Source: Actinomadura madurae
GTDB taxonomy: Bacteria > Actinomycetota > Actinomycetes > Streptosporangiales > Streptosporangiaceae
Direction of reading: 5' to 3'
DNA length: 64,000 nt
NCBI RefSeq assembly: GCF_900115095.1
Contig: NZ_FOVH01000010.1
Span: 124,001 to 188,000, forward strand
The position numbers were made by a program, and so were the translations under genes. The notes beneath the pieces are model-generated. The model did no database searches and was not told the DNA's origin. It worked only from the letters and a program-made list of their open reading frames with translations. Positions 1 to 8,448 of this stretch are shown here, piece after piece; within the stretch, counting starts at the first letter, position 1; each line of letters opens with the position of its first letter.

Positions 1-1
1 C

Positions 2-675
2 GGATTCGACGTCGTGATCACCGACGCGCACGAACGCCGCGCCGAGGAACTGGCGGCCGGGCTGGAGGCCCGGCACGGCCGCCCGTTCCTCGCCCGGCCC
101 CTCGACGTCACCGACGAACGGGCGGTCGAACGGGTCATGGACGATGTGGTGGCCGCGCGCGGCAGCCTGAACGTCCTGGTCAACAACGCGGGCTGGAGCA
201 AGATCGAGCCGGTGACCGGATGTCGGGGGAGACCTGGCGGCGCTGCCTGGACGTGGACCTCAACGGCACCTTCTACGCGATGCGGTACGCCCTGCCCCAC
301 ATGATCGAGTCCGGGGCGGGCGCGGTGGTCAACATCAGCTCGATCGCCGCCTGGGAGACCAGCGTCGAGCACGGAGCCGCGTACTCGGCCGCAAAGGCCG
401 GAGTGCTGGCGCTGACGCGCGTGGCGGCGGCGGAGAACGGCCGGCACGGAGTCCGGGTCAACGCGATCGCCCCCGGCCTGATCTACAACGACTTCCTCCG
501 CAAGATCTACCCCGACGACTTCTTCGACGGCTACGCCGAGGAACGCTCCCGGGTGGGCAGGGTCGGTCGCCCGGACGACGTGGCGGCGCTCGTGTCGTTC
601 CTGGCCGGGCCGGAGGCGGGGTACATCACCGGCGAGGTCTACGGGATCAGCGGCGGGGTGGCCCCCCATGCCTGA
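2..675 (+). pseudogene. SDR-family oxidoreductase, 5'-truncated by window edge, with internal frameshift
   Basis: This is a Rossmann-fold short-chain dehydrogenase/reductase. The N-terminal half reads in frame from base 2 and includes the VNNAG motif (about 180-195). The C-terminal half is in a different frame from about 220 and includes NISS, the catalytic YSAAKAG (Tyr and Lys) and VNAIAPG. The two halves join at about 209-222, where one missing base (a -1 shift) would restore a single protein. The glycine cofactor loop lies upstream of the window. The cause could be a real mutation or a sequencing error; a new start at ATG 220 would make only the C-terminal half, without the NAD(P)-binding loop. 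The stop overlaps the amidase start by 8 bp, so it belongs to the same operon. Known members reduce or oxidise alcohols and 3-hydroxyacyl groups; the substrate here is unknown. Confidence 0.8.
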
Positions 676-2071
676 GCATCCCCTGGAGCTTCCCGTCCGC
701 GCTCTCACCAGGGCATTCGCCGACGGCACCCTCTCACCGTCCGAGTTCACCGCCGAGGTCCTGGAGCGCATCGGCCGGCTCGACCCGTACCTGCACGCCT
801 ACCTCACCGTGACCGGCGACCTCGCCCGTGAGCAGGCGAGGCGTGCCACCGAGACGTACCGGCGCGGCGAGTGGGACACCCGGCGCGCACCCCTGCTCGG
901 AGTACCGGTATCGATCAAGGACGCCTTCCACCTCCGGGGCGTGGAGACCACGCTGGGCTCGCTGGTGCACCGCGGAGAGATCGCCGAGAGCGACTCGGGC
1001 GTCGTCCGCAGGCTCCGCGCGGCGGGCGGCGTCTTCACCGGGAAGACCAACACCGCCGAGTTCGGGCAGTCCGCGACCACCGACAACCTGCTCGGTCCCG
1101 CCACGGGCAACCCCTGGGACCCGGACCGCACCGCCGGCGGCTCCAGCGGCGGCGCCGCCGCCTCCGTCGCCGCCGGCATGGCCGCCGTGGCGGTCGGGTC
1201 GGACGGCGGCGGCTCCGTCCGCATTCCCGCCGCGTTCTGCGGGCTCGTCGGCGTGAAGCCGACCTGGGGCCTGTGCCCCGACGAAGGCGGCTTCCGTGCG
1301 ATGACCGAGTTCGCCTCGCCCGGGCCGCTGACCCGGTACGTCGACGACGCCCGGGTGATGCTCGGAGTCCTCGCCGACTCCGGCTACCCGCGTCGCAAGG
1401 TGCCGACCGGGCTGCGCGTCGCCTGGTGCCCGCGTCCAGAGGACCGCCCGGTGGACCCCGGCGTGGCCGCCCTCGTCAAGGAGATCGCCATGCTCCTCGC
1501 CGAGCAGGGACACCGGGTCGAGGAGCACGACGCGCCCGTCGAAGGCTGGCAGGAGATCTTCGGTCCTCTCGTCCTGGACGACGAGGACCGCGAGCGCAGG
1601 CACCTCCTCGTCGAGTCGCCCGACCTGATCACCGGATATCAGCTGAGCACGCTGCGTGCGGCCCGCCACCTGCCCGCCGCCGAGGTGGACGCCGCACGCC
1701 GGGCCCTGCCCCGCTACCGTGCGCGGGCCGAGGCACTGTTCGAGTCGATCGACATCCTCGTCACCCCGGCGACCGCCGTTCCGGCCTTCCCGCTGGGAGA
1801 GCGCCCGAGGCGAATCGATGGACAGCCCGTGTCCTCACTGTGGGGCGCCTTTCCGTTCGCCGTGCCGTTCAACGTCGCGGGCGTACCGGCCCTCAGCCTG
1901 CCCTGCGGCACCACCGCGAGCGGCCTGCCGGTGGGCGTCCAGCTCGTTGCCGCGCCGCGGGCCGAGCAACTGCTGCTGGACGTCGCCGAGGACATCGAGG
2001 ACGCGGTGGCCTTCGACCGCGGGCCGCTATGGCGTCGCTGGTCGCCGACCACCGCGGGCACGGACCGATGA
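668..2071 (+). CDS. Amidase signature family hydrolase
   Basis: The protein has 467 aa, the usual length for single-domain amidase-signature enzymes such as GatA-like amidases and amide hydrolases. The catalytic Lys is in SIKDAFHLRG (about residue 80). The glycine/serine signature AGGSSGGAAASVAAGMA follows (about 157-173), then GSDGGGSVRIPAAFCG with the second and nucleophilic serines. Together these give the Ser-cis-Ser-Lys triad. It hydrolyses a carboxamide, probably in the cytoplasm since there is no signal peptide. It is translationally coupled to the SDR before it and, by ATGA overlap, to the enoyl-CoA hydratase after it. It is unlikely to be GatA because gatC and gatB are absent and the neighbours are CoA-catabolic enzymes. 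The substrate is not predictable. Confidence 0.9.
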   Translation: MPEHPLELPVRALTRAFADGTLSPSEFTAEVLERIGRLDPYLHAYLTVTGDLAREQARRATETYRRGEWDTRRAPLLGVPVSIKDAFHLRGVETTLGSLVHRGEIAESDSGVVRRLRAAGGVFTGKTNTAEFGQSATTDNLLGPATGNPWDPDRTAGGSSGGAAASVAAGMAAVAVGSDGGGSVRIPAAFCGLVGVKPTWGLCPDEGGFRAMTEFASPGPLTRYVDDARVMLGVLADSGYPRRKVPTGLRVAWCPRPEDRPVDPGVAALVKEIAMLLAEQGHRVEEHDAPVEGWQEIFGPLVLDDEDRERRHLLVESPDLITGYQLSTLRAARHLPAAEVDAARRALPRYRARAEALFESIDILVTPATAVPAFPLGERPRRIDGQPVSSLWGAFPFAVPFNVAGVPALSLPCGTTASGLPVGVQLVAAPRAEQLLLDVAEDIEDAVAFDRGPLWRRWSPTTAGTDR

Positions 2072-2808
2072 CCATCGACGTGCGCCGTGACGGCCCGCTG
2101 TGGCGCGTGCGCCTGGCCGCACCGGAACGGCGCAACGCCCTCTCCCGCCTGATGCTGGCCGAACTGCGGAGAGTCTTCGCATCGGCGGACGACTGCGGCG
2201 GGATGGTCCTCACCGGCGAGGGCGGCGCCTTCAGCGCGGGCGCCGACCTGCACGACCTCTCCGGTACACCGGACGATCTCGCCTACGACGACGACCTGTC
2301 CAGAACGGTCCATCTCATCCGGACGGCCCCGTTCCCCGTACTGGCGGCGCTCGAAGGCCCGTGCGTCGGAGCCGCGGTCGAGCTCGCACTGGCCTGCGAC
2401 CTGCGGGTGGCGGCATCGGACGCCTTCCTGCAGATACCTGCGGTCGAGCTGGGGCTCCTCTACAACCCGCGCACGATCGCCCGCCTGCACCGGACCCTCC
2501 CGCGCGACACGGTCACCCGCCTGGTCCTGCTCGGCGAGCGCTTCACCGCAGCCTCGGCCCAAGCGGCGGGCCTGGTCAGCGAGGTGGCCGAACCCGGCGA
2601 GGCCGCCGCACGAGCCGAGGAGATCGCCACCGGGATCGTGCCGGGCCCCGGCTCGGCCTCGTTCGCGGCGACCAGGCGGCTGCTGGCCGACCTGGACCTC
2701 GGCGCATTCGACGCCGAGCACTGGCACCGCGTCCGGCTCGACCTGCTGGGCTCAGATACCCGCCGCCGTGCCGTCGCGGCGGCCAAGGACAGATTGGAGC
2801 ACAGATGA
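2068..2808 (+). CDS. Enoyl-CoA hydratase/isomerase (crotonase) family protein
   Basis: This 246-aa protein has the crotonase fold. The oxyanion-hole segment GGAFSAGADLHDLSG (about residues 52-66) and the second helix with GPCVGAAVELALACDLRVA (about 92-110) are conserved. In the position of the second catalytic acid of typical hydratases it reads IPAVELGLLYNP, so a Glu is retained. It begins at the ATG that overlaps the amidase stop (ATGA) and its own stop overlaps the next start (ATGA), so all are on one transcript. It probably hydrates or isomerises an enoyl-CoA made by the adjacent acyl-CoA dehydrogenase. The amidase reading frame context shows no alternative start with a better ribosome binding site. 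Confidence 0.9.
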   Translation: MTIDVRRDGPLWRVRLAAPERRNALSRLMLAELRRVFASADDCGGMVLTGEGGAFSAGADLHDLSGTPDDLAYDDDLSRTVHLIRTAPFPVLAALEGPCVGAAVELALACDLRVAASDAFLQIPAVELGLLYNPRTIARLHRTLPRDTVTRLVLLGERFTAASAQAAGLVSEVAEPGEAAARAEEIATGIVPGPGSASFAATRRLLADLDLGAFDAEHWHRVRLDLLGSDTRRRAVAAAKDRLEHR

Positions 2809-3965
2809 TCAACCCTGCCGACTTCCTGGACGTGGAGATGTCCCTCGGCGACGAGGAGCGCATGATCCAGGACACGGTCCGCCGGTTCGTCCGCGAGCGC
2901 GTCGCACCCCACGTCGGAGGCTGGTTCGAACGCGGCGAGTTCCCGCGGGAGCTGGCGAAGGAACTCGGCGCGCTCGGCCTGCTCGGCATGCACCTGGACG
3001 GTTACGGGTGCGCCGGGAGCAGCGCCCTCGCCTACGGCCTGGCCTGCCTGGAGCTGGAGGCGGGAGACAGCGGACTGCGCAGCTTCGTCTCGGTGCAGGG
3101 GTCGCTGGCGATGTTCCCGATCCACCGCTACGGCTCGGCCGAGCAGAAGGAGCGCTGGCTGCCCGGCATGGCGAGCGGCGAGCTGATCGGTTGCTTCGGG
3201 CTGACCGAACCTGATTCGGGCAGCGACCCGGGCGGGATGCGCACCACCGCCCGGCGCGACGGCTCCGACTGGATCCTCAACGGCACCAAGATGTGGATCA
3301 CCAACGGTTCCCTCGCGGATATGGCCGTCATCTGGGCACGGACCGACGACGGGATACGGGGCTTCCTAGTGGACACCGCCACCCCCGGATTCGCCGCGAG
3401 CCCGATCGAGGGAAAGCTGTCCCTGCGGGCCTCGGTGACCGCCGAACTCACCCTCGACGAGGTCCGGGTGCCGCAAGCGGCGATGCTGCCCGGCGCGCAC
3501 GGCCTGCGCGGACCGCTGTCCTGCCTGAACGAGGCCAGGTTCGGCATCCTGTTCGGCGCGGTGGGCGCGGCCCGCTCCTGCTTCGAGACCGCGCTGGACT
3601 ATGCGCTGCATCGCGAGCAGTTCGGCAAGCCCATCGCCGGCTTCCAGCTCACCCAGCACAAGCTCGCGGACATGCTCGTCCGAGTGAACAGGGCGCACCT
3701 GCTGGCCCTGCATCTGGGCGGGTTGAAGGACGCGGGGCGCCTCACACCGGAACAGGTCAGCTTCGGGAAACTGGACAACGTCCGGCAGGCGCTGCACGTG
3801 GCACGTGAGGCCCGCGGGCTCCTGGGCGCCAACGGCATCTCCCTCGAATACCCGGTCATCCGGCACATGACCAACCTGGAGTCCGTCTCCACCTACGAAG
3901 GGACCACCGAGGTGCACACCCTGGTGCTCGGCCAGGCCATCACCGGAATGGCGGCGTTCCGATGA
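2805..3965 (+). CDS. Acyl-CoA dehydrogenase, glutaryl-CoA dehydrogenase-like
   Basis: This is a 386-aa FAD flavoenzyme. It carries the acyl-CoA dehydrogenase signatures GCFGLTEPDSGSDPGGM (about residues 139-155) and WILNGTKMWITNGSLAD. The C-terminal part has YALHREQFGKPIAGFQLTQ and ends near NLESVSTYEGTTEVHTLVL, where the Glu of YEGT is the catalytic base. The segments DSGLRSFVSVQGSLAM, FSLRAS-like KLSLRAS and LGQAITG resemble mammalian and bacterial glutaryl-CoA dehydrogenase. The Arg in DSGLRS matches the residue that contacts the distal carboxylate of glutaryl-CoA. A dicarboxylyl-CoA substrate is therefore the best guess, possibly with decarboxylation to an enoyl-CoA. Both ends overlap neighbours by 4 bp. 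Confidence 0.9.
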   Translation: MINPADFLDVEMSLGDEERMIQDTVRRFVRERVAPHVGGWFERGEFPRELAKELGALGLLGMHLDGYGCAGSSALAYGLACLELEAGDSGLRSFVSVQGSLAMFPIHRYGSAEQKERWLPGMASGELIGCFGLTEPDSGSDPGGMRTTARRDGSDWILNGTKMWITNGSLADMAVIWARTDDGIRGFLVDTATPGFAASPIEGKLSLRASVTAELTLDEVRVPQAAMLPGAHGLRGPLSCLNEARFGILFGAVGAARSCFETALDYALHREQFGKPIAGFQLTQHKLADMLVRVNRAHLLALHLGGLKDAGRLTPEQVSFGKLDNVRQALHVAREARGLLGANGISLEYPVIRHMTNLESVSTYEGTTEVHTLVLGQAITGMAAFR

Positions 3966-4759
3966 TCGCCGTCCCCGACCTGGCCGGGCACGACCTCGGC
4001 ACCCGCGCCATCGCCTACACCGAACGGGACGCGATCCTCTACGCCCTGAGCGTCGGCGCACGCGCCGACGAACTGGACCTGGTCTATGAGCGGGATTTGC
4101 GCGTCCTGCCGACCTACGGTCTGGCCCTCGGCCTGTGGACGGTCGAGGCCGCGGGCGCGCTGGGTGCCTACGATCCTGTCCGCTCCCTCCACGCCGCCCA
4201 GCGCCTGGAGGTCCGCCAAGCCCTCCCACCGGCCGGAACCCTCGACCTGACCGGCCGCATCGCCGCCGTGTGGGACAAGGGAACGGCCGCGATCATCGAA
4301 GTCGAAACACGGTGCCCGCAGTTCACCGCGACGTACTCGATCTTTCTACCCGGCCACGGCGGCTTCGGAGGCGAACGCGGCCCGTCCATACCACGCACCA
4401 CCACGCCGGGCGACTGGCACGCCGACCATCCGACCAGCGAGTCGCTGGCGGCCCTGTACCGGCTGACCGGCGACCTCCACCCAGTCCACATCGACCCGGA
4501 TGTGGCCGCCGAATCCGGCTTCGACGGGCCGATCCTGCACGGGCTGTGCACGCTGGGCATAGCCGCCCGAACCGTCGCCGCCGCAGCGGACGCCCACCCC
4601 TGCGACCTCACCGAACTGCGGGCCCGCTTCGCCGCCCCCGTCCGCCCTGGCGCCGTCCTCCGCCTCTCCGCGACCGTCCCGGAAAAGAGAACAGCGACCT
4701 TCGCCGCCCTGGTCAACGAAAAGCCAGTACTCAACAGCGGATACGCCCGCTTCACCTAG
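3962..4759 (+). CDS. MaoC-like (R)-specific enoyl-CoA hydratase, double hotdog
   Basis: This 265-aa protein has two hotdog halves. The C-terminal half contains the hydratase-2 motif YRLTGDLHPVHIDPDVAAESGFD..ILHG (about residues 167-199), with the catalytic Asp and His. The N-terminal half is a degenerate hotdog, as in eukaryote-type and mycobacterial double-hotdog MaoC proteins. It would add water to a 2-enoyl-CoA, giving the R-3-hydroxy product. It is the last gene of the SDR-amidase-ECH-ACAD cluster, joined by an ATGA overlap. Having both a crotonase and a MaoC hydratase in one operon suggests two separate hydration steps or an epimerase-like route. Confidence 0.88.
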   Translation: MIAVPDLAGHDLGTRAIAYTERDAILYALSVGARADELDLVYERDLRVLPTYGLALGLWTVEAAGALGAYDPVRSLHAAQRLEVRQALPPAGTLDLTGRIAAVWDKGTAAIIEVETRCPQFTATYSIFLPGHGGFGGERGPSIPRTTTPGDWHADHPTSESLAALYRLTGDLHPVHIDPDVAAESGFDGPILHGLCTLGIAARTVAAAADAHPCDLTELRARFAAPVRPGAVLRLSATVPEKRTATFAALVNEKPVLNSGYARFT

Positions 4760-4908
4760 CCCGAGCCTCGAAATGAGCCGAGCGCCGGCGTGATGTGAAC
4801 ACAGCGAGGTCCCCGTCGAACGCGTGCTGTGGTTGAACGCGGGCGTCCATGCTCCCGAGGCGGGCGAACGGGCTGGGCGCGGTGTCGAGCCGATGTTGCG
4901 TGTTTACG

Positions 4909-4920
4909 CTATGTGCATAG
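4909..4920. promoter_or_regulatory. Short palindrome CTATGTGCATAG in intergenic region
   Basis: The 285 bases between the MaoC gene and the tRNA hold no convincing gene. The only structure I see is CTATG-TG-CATAG, preceded by GCGT-GTTT-ACGC at 4904-4909 and nearby bases. It could be an operator or a weak terminator for the catabolic operon. No associated regulator is obvious. Confidence 0.2.
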
Positions 4921-5044
4921 ACCGGCAACGGGACGTCGCCAACCAGCGCCATCAAGGGTGTGTTGGCATGATCGGCAACTGCCGTGGAGAGGCATCGGGG
5001 TATTCCGGGGCCTGGTCAGAGCCCGGATGGCCTGGTTGAAGGGG

Positions 5045-5118
5045 CGCGCCCGGCAGGATTCGAACCCGCGACCGTCGGATTAGAAGTCCGATGCTCTGTC
5101 CAGCTGAGCTACGGGCGC
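5045..5118 (-). tRNA. tRNA-Arg (anticodon TCT)
   Basis: On the minus strand the acceptor arms GCGCCCG and CGGGCGC pair perfectly (complements at 5112-5118 and 5046-5052), with discriminator G. The D-loop AGCTCAGCTGGA, the anticodon stem CGGACT-TCT-AATCCG and the T-arm GGGTTCGAATCC are all canonical. The anticodon TCT reads AGA, a rare codon in this GC-rich genome. The 3' CCA is not encoded. tRNA genes often serve as integration sites, but no integrase lies nearby. Confidence 0.97.
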
Positions 5119-5223
5119 TCGGCGCCCGGCGGGACGCCGGGACACAGTGTAAGGGGGCCGGTCGTTCGGCTCCACATCTATAACGGCGTCGGGGGTGGGG
5201 CGGGGGTTCTATCTTGGGGTGCT

Positions 5224-6015
5224 GTGGCGGTGAACTTTGAGGTTCCGCTCTCCGGTGGGGACGTGTCGGAGGGCGTGGTGCGGGTGGGGGAGACGGTGCG
5301 CAGGCCGTTGCGGGCGCACAGTCCGGCGGTGCATGGGGTGCTGCGGCATCTCGAGGCGGTGGGGTTCGACGGGGCGCCGCGGGTGCTGGGCATCGATGAG
5401 GTGGGGCGGGAGGTTCTCAGCTGGGTGCCTGGGGACGTGCCGGATCGGCCGCTTGAGGCGCAGTACGTTTCGGAGGACGTGCTTCGGGGTGTTGGACGGT
5501 TGCTCAGGCGCTATCACGAGGCGGTGGCGTCCTATGAGGCGCCGGCCGGGGCGCCGTGGGACGGGGAGACGTCCAATCTGGACGGGGAGCCCGAGGTCAT
5601 CGGGCACTGTGATGTGACGCCCGAGAATGTCGTGTTCAGGGGCGGGGTGCCTTGTGCGCTGATTGATTTCGATCTGGCTCGGCCTACAACGCGGTTGTTC
5701 GATGTGGTGACCGCGCTGCGGCATTGGGGGCCGATTGCCGATCCGGCCGATCGGGATGCCGTGTTGTACGGGGCCGAGGTGGGGCGCAGGCTGCGGGTCT
5801 TCTGTGATGCCTATGGGCTGGATCGGGAGTCGCGGCGGGATGTGCTGTCGGCGGCTCGGGTGAGGTTCGAGCGGTCTTACCGGGCGATGCGTGAGAAGGC
5901 TCAGGGCGGGGGCGGTTGGGGGCGTATCTGGCAGGGGGGCGCCGGGGCGCGGATTCGGCGGGCGCAGGATTGGCTGGAGCGGCACTGGGATGAGCTTGAT
6001 GCGCGTCTCTGGTGA
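5224..6015 (+). CDS. Aminoglycoside phosphotransferase (APH)-fold kinase
   Basis: This is a 263-aa APH/choline-kinase family protein. The catalytic loop is GHCDVTPENVVF (His-x-Asp...Asn, about residues 128-139) and the metal-binding Asp is in LIDFDLARPTTR (about 147-158). I chose the GTG at 5224 because homologous sequence begins there and the longer frame runs through the tRNA gene. It has no signal peptide. Its end overlaps the start of cobD by 26 bp, so the two are probably co-translated and cobQ follows. Many such proteins are annotated as antibiotic kinases without evidence; here a role in cobalamin side-chain phosphorylation is conceivable but is inference. Codons favour GGG and other G-ending triplets, unlike genes to the right. 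Confidence 0.8.
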   Translation: MAVNFEVPLSGGDVSEGVVRVGETVRRPLRAHSPAVHGVLRHLEAVGFDGAPRVLGIDEVGREVLSWVPGDVPDRPLEAQYVSEDVLRGVGRLLRRYHEAVASYEAPAGAPWDGETSNLDGEPEVIGHCDVTPENVVFRGGVPCALIDFDLARPTTRLFDVVTALRHWGPIADPADRDAVLYGAEVGRRLRVFCDAYGLDRESRRDVLSAARVRFERSYRAMREKAQGGGGWGRIWQGGAGARIRRAQDWLERHWDELDARLW

Positions 6016-6895
6016 GGGTTTGGTGCTCGGGGTCGTTCTGGACGCGCTTTTCGGGGATCCGAAGCGGTGGCATCCGGTGGCCGGGTTCGGACGTGTCGCT
6101 GCGGTGGGGGAGCGTTGGATCTATGGGGATTCTCGGTGGCGAGGGGTTGTTTACACCGGGGTTCTCGTGGGGTCGGTGGGTGTGGGCGGGTTTGTGCTTG
6201 AGCGGGTTGGTCGGCGGCCTGGGGTGCATTGTCTTGTCACTGCGGGGGCTACTTGGGCTGTGCTCGGTGGCACTTCTTTGGGGCGTGAAGGGTTGTTCAT
6301 GGCCCGGGTGCTGGAGCGTGGTGATGTGGAGGCGGCGAGGGGGCGGCTTTCTCATTTGTGCGCCCGGGATCCGCGGGGGCTGGATGCGGCTGCGTTGAGC
6401 AGGGCCGTTGTCGAGTCGGTGGCCGAGAATACTTCGGATGCGTCGATCGCTCCGTTGGTGTGGGGTGCGGTGGCGGGTATTCCGGGGTTGCTCATGTATC
6501 GGGCCGTGAACACGCTGGACGCGATGGTCGGGTACCGGAGTCCGAGGTATGAGCGGTTCGGGTGGGCGAGTGCGCGGCTCGATGATGTCGCCAACTGGGT
6601 TCCCGCGAGGGTGACCGGGGGATTGGTCGCGCTCCTTTCGGGGCGGGAGGCGTGGCGGGTGCTGATAAGGGACGGGAGTAAGCATCCGAGTCCCAATGCC
6701 GGACGGTGCGAAGCCGCGTTCGCCGGGGCGCTCGGGGTGCGGCTGGGGGGCACGAACGCCTATGAGGGACGGGTCGAGCATCGGCCCGAGATGGGGGACG
6801 GCAGAGCGCCCGAGGTCGCGGACATCAGGAGGGCCGTCAGGCTTTCGGCGGTCGTGACGTTCGCGGCGGCGGCCATCGTGTGGGCCGTCAGATGA
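5990..6895 (+). CDS. cobD: Adenosylcobinamide-phosphate synthase CobD/CbiB
   Basis: This integral membrane protein of 301 aa joins (R)-1-amino-2-propanol or its phosphate to adenosylcobyric acid. Family signatures are LGVVLDALFGDPKRWHPVAGFG near the N terminus, RAVVESVAENTSDASIAPLVWG (about residues 138-159), MYRAVNTLDAMVGYRSPRYERFG and HPSPNAGRCEAAFAGALGVRLGG near the C terminus. ATG 5990 is chosen (GGAG 12 nt upstream); ATG 5999 would remove only three residues. It overlaps the APH-type kinase upstream and, by ATGA, cobQ downstream. Third-position T and G are frequent, in contrast to the C-rich wobble of the neighbouring genes, which hints at a different origin or a distinct codon regime. 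Confidence 0.95.
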   Translation: MSLMRVSGEGLVLGVVLDALFGDPKRWHPVAGFGRVAAVGERWIYGDSRWRGVVYTGVLVGSVGVGGFVLERVGRRPGVHCLVTAGATWAVLGGTSLGREGLFMARVLERGDVEAARGRLSHLCARDPRGLDAAALSRAVVESVAENTSDASIAPLVWGAVAGIPGLLMYRAVNTLDAMVGYRSPRYERFGWASARLDDVANWVPARVTGGLVALLSGREAWRVLIRDGSKHPSPNAGRCEAAFAGALGVRLGGTNAYEGRVEHRPEMGDGRAPEVADIRRAVRLSAVVTFAAAAIVWAVR

Positions 6896-8403
6896 GCGGC
6901 CTCCTGGTGGCGGGGACGACGTCCGATGCGGGGAAGAGCGTCGTCACGGCGGGGTTGTGCCGGTGGCTGGCGCGGAGGGGTGTGCGCGTCGCGCCGTTCA
7001 AGGCCCAGAACATGTCGCTGAATTCGATGGTGACGATTGACGGGGCGGAGATCGGGCGGGCGCAGTACATGCAGGCTCAGGCGGCGGGGGTCGAGCCGGC
7101 GGCGAGGATGAATCCGGTGCTGCTCAAGCCGGGGAGCGATCGGCGAAGTCAGGTCGTCGTTCTGGGACGGCCTGTGGCGGAGGTCGACGCGCTCCAGTAC
7201 GGGGAGCACAAGGAATGGCTCAAGGGCGTTGTTCTGGAAAGCCTCGACGAGCTGCGGGCCGAATACGACGTGGTGGTGTGCGAGGGGGCCGGGAGTCCTG
7301 CCGAGATCAATCTGAGGGCCGGCGACATCGTCAACATGGGGCTGGCGCGGGCGGCGGATCTGCCGGTGATCGTGGTCGGTGACATCGACCGGGGCGGTGT
7401 CTTCGCGTCGCTGTTCGGCACGGTCGCGTTGATGGAGCCGGAAGACCAGGCTCTCGTCGCGGGGTTCGTCATCAACAAGTTCCGGGGTGCTCCGGAACTG
7501 CTGGCGCCGGGGCTGGAGCAGCTCAAGATGCTCACGGGGCGGCCCACGCTCGGGGTGCTGCCCTGGAAACTCGGCCTGTATCTCGACTCCGAGGACACTC
7601 TGGCGTTGGACGCGCCGCGTCCGCACGCGAGAGCGGCCCATGGGAAGGAGACGCTGCGGATCGCGGTCGTCAGGTTCCCGCGCATCTCGAATTTCACCGA
7701 CATGGACGCGCTGGCCTGCGAGCCCGGTGTCGTGGTCCGCTATGCCGCGAGCGCCGGGGATCTGGCCGAGGCCGATCTGGTCGTGCTGCCGGGGACGCGG
7801 GCCACGGTCACCGATCTGGAATGGCTCCGCGACAGGGGGATGGCCGGCGAGATCCAGAAGAGGGCCGATGAGGGGCGCCCTGTACTTGGTATTTGCGGCG
7901 GTTACCAGATGCTCGCCGGGGAGATCCTGGACGAGGTCGAGTCGAGAAGGGGCCGGGTCGAAGGGCTCGGTCTTCTTCCCGCGAGGGTCGAGTTCGGGGC
8001 CGAGAAGACCCTGGGACGCCCACAGGGCAGCGCCTATGGCGAGGATGTTCATGCCTATGAGATTCACCATGGGCACGTCGAGGCGTATGGCGAGCCTTTC
8101 CTCGATGGTTGCCGGAAGGGTGCCGTCTGGGGGACGACGTGGCACGGTGCCATGGAGAACGACGGGTTCAGGCGGGCCTTTCTGGAAGACGTGGCCCAGC
8201 ATGCCGACCGGGACTTCACCCCGGCCCCGGACGTCTCGTTCCATGCGCTGAGGGAGGCGACGCTGGACACACTGGGCGATCTCGTCGAACAGCACATGGA
8301 CACCGGCGCCCTGGGGCGGATCATCGAGGGCGGTGCGCCGGCGGGCCTCCCCGTCGTCCCTCCCGGTGGTGCGCCGGAACCGCCCGCCGCGGCGGTAGGG
8401 TGA
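6892..8403 (+). CDS. cobQ: Cobyric acid synthase CobQ
   Basis: This 503-aa glutamine-dependent ATPase amidates the b, d, e and g side chains of adenosylcobyrinic acid a,c-diamide. The N-terminal dethiobiotin-synthetase-like domain starts LLVAGTTSDAGKSVVTAGLCRWL (P-loop) with FKAQNMSLNSMVT. The C-terminal class I glutamine amidotransferase domain (from about residue 255) has the nucleophile Cys in VLGICGGYQML (about residues 330-340). The pair YEIHHGH and WGTTWHGAMENDGFR contains the catalytic His. The length is typical. It is coupled to cobD by ATGA. A spacing of 45 bp separates it from the next gene. Confidence 0.96.
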   Translation: MSGLLVAGTTSDAGKSVVTAGLCRWLARRGVRVAPFKAQNMSLNSMVTIDGAEIGRAQYMQAQAAGVEPAARMNPVLLKPGSDRRSQVVVLGRPVAEVDALQYGEHKEWLKGVVLESLDELRAEYDVVVCEGAGSPAEINLRAGDIVNMGLARAADLPVIVVGDIDRGGVFASLFGTVALMEPEDQALVAGFVINKFRGAPELLAPGLEQLKMLTGRPTLGVLPWKLGLYLDSEDTLALDAPRPHARAAHGKETLRIAVVRFPRISNFTDMDALACEPGVVVRYAASAGDLAEADLVVLPGTRATVTDLEWLRDRGMAGEIQKRADEGRPVLGICGGYQMLAGEILDEVESRRGRVEGLGLLPARVEFGAEKTLGRPQGSAYGEDVHAYEIHHGHVEAYGEPFLDGCRKGAVWGTTWHGAMENDGFRRAFLEDVAQHADRDFTPAPDVSFHALREATLDTLGDLVEQHMDTGALGRIIEGGAPAGLPVVPPGGAPEPPAAAVG

Positions 8404-8448
8404 TCCACTCGTAGGCACAGGCCGTAACAGGACCAGGAGGAACGTCCC

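Noticed and set aside
5045..5118. Genomic-island attachment site at tRNA-Arg
   Set aside because: No integrase and no direct repeat of the tRNA 3' end is visible in the window.
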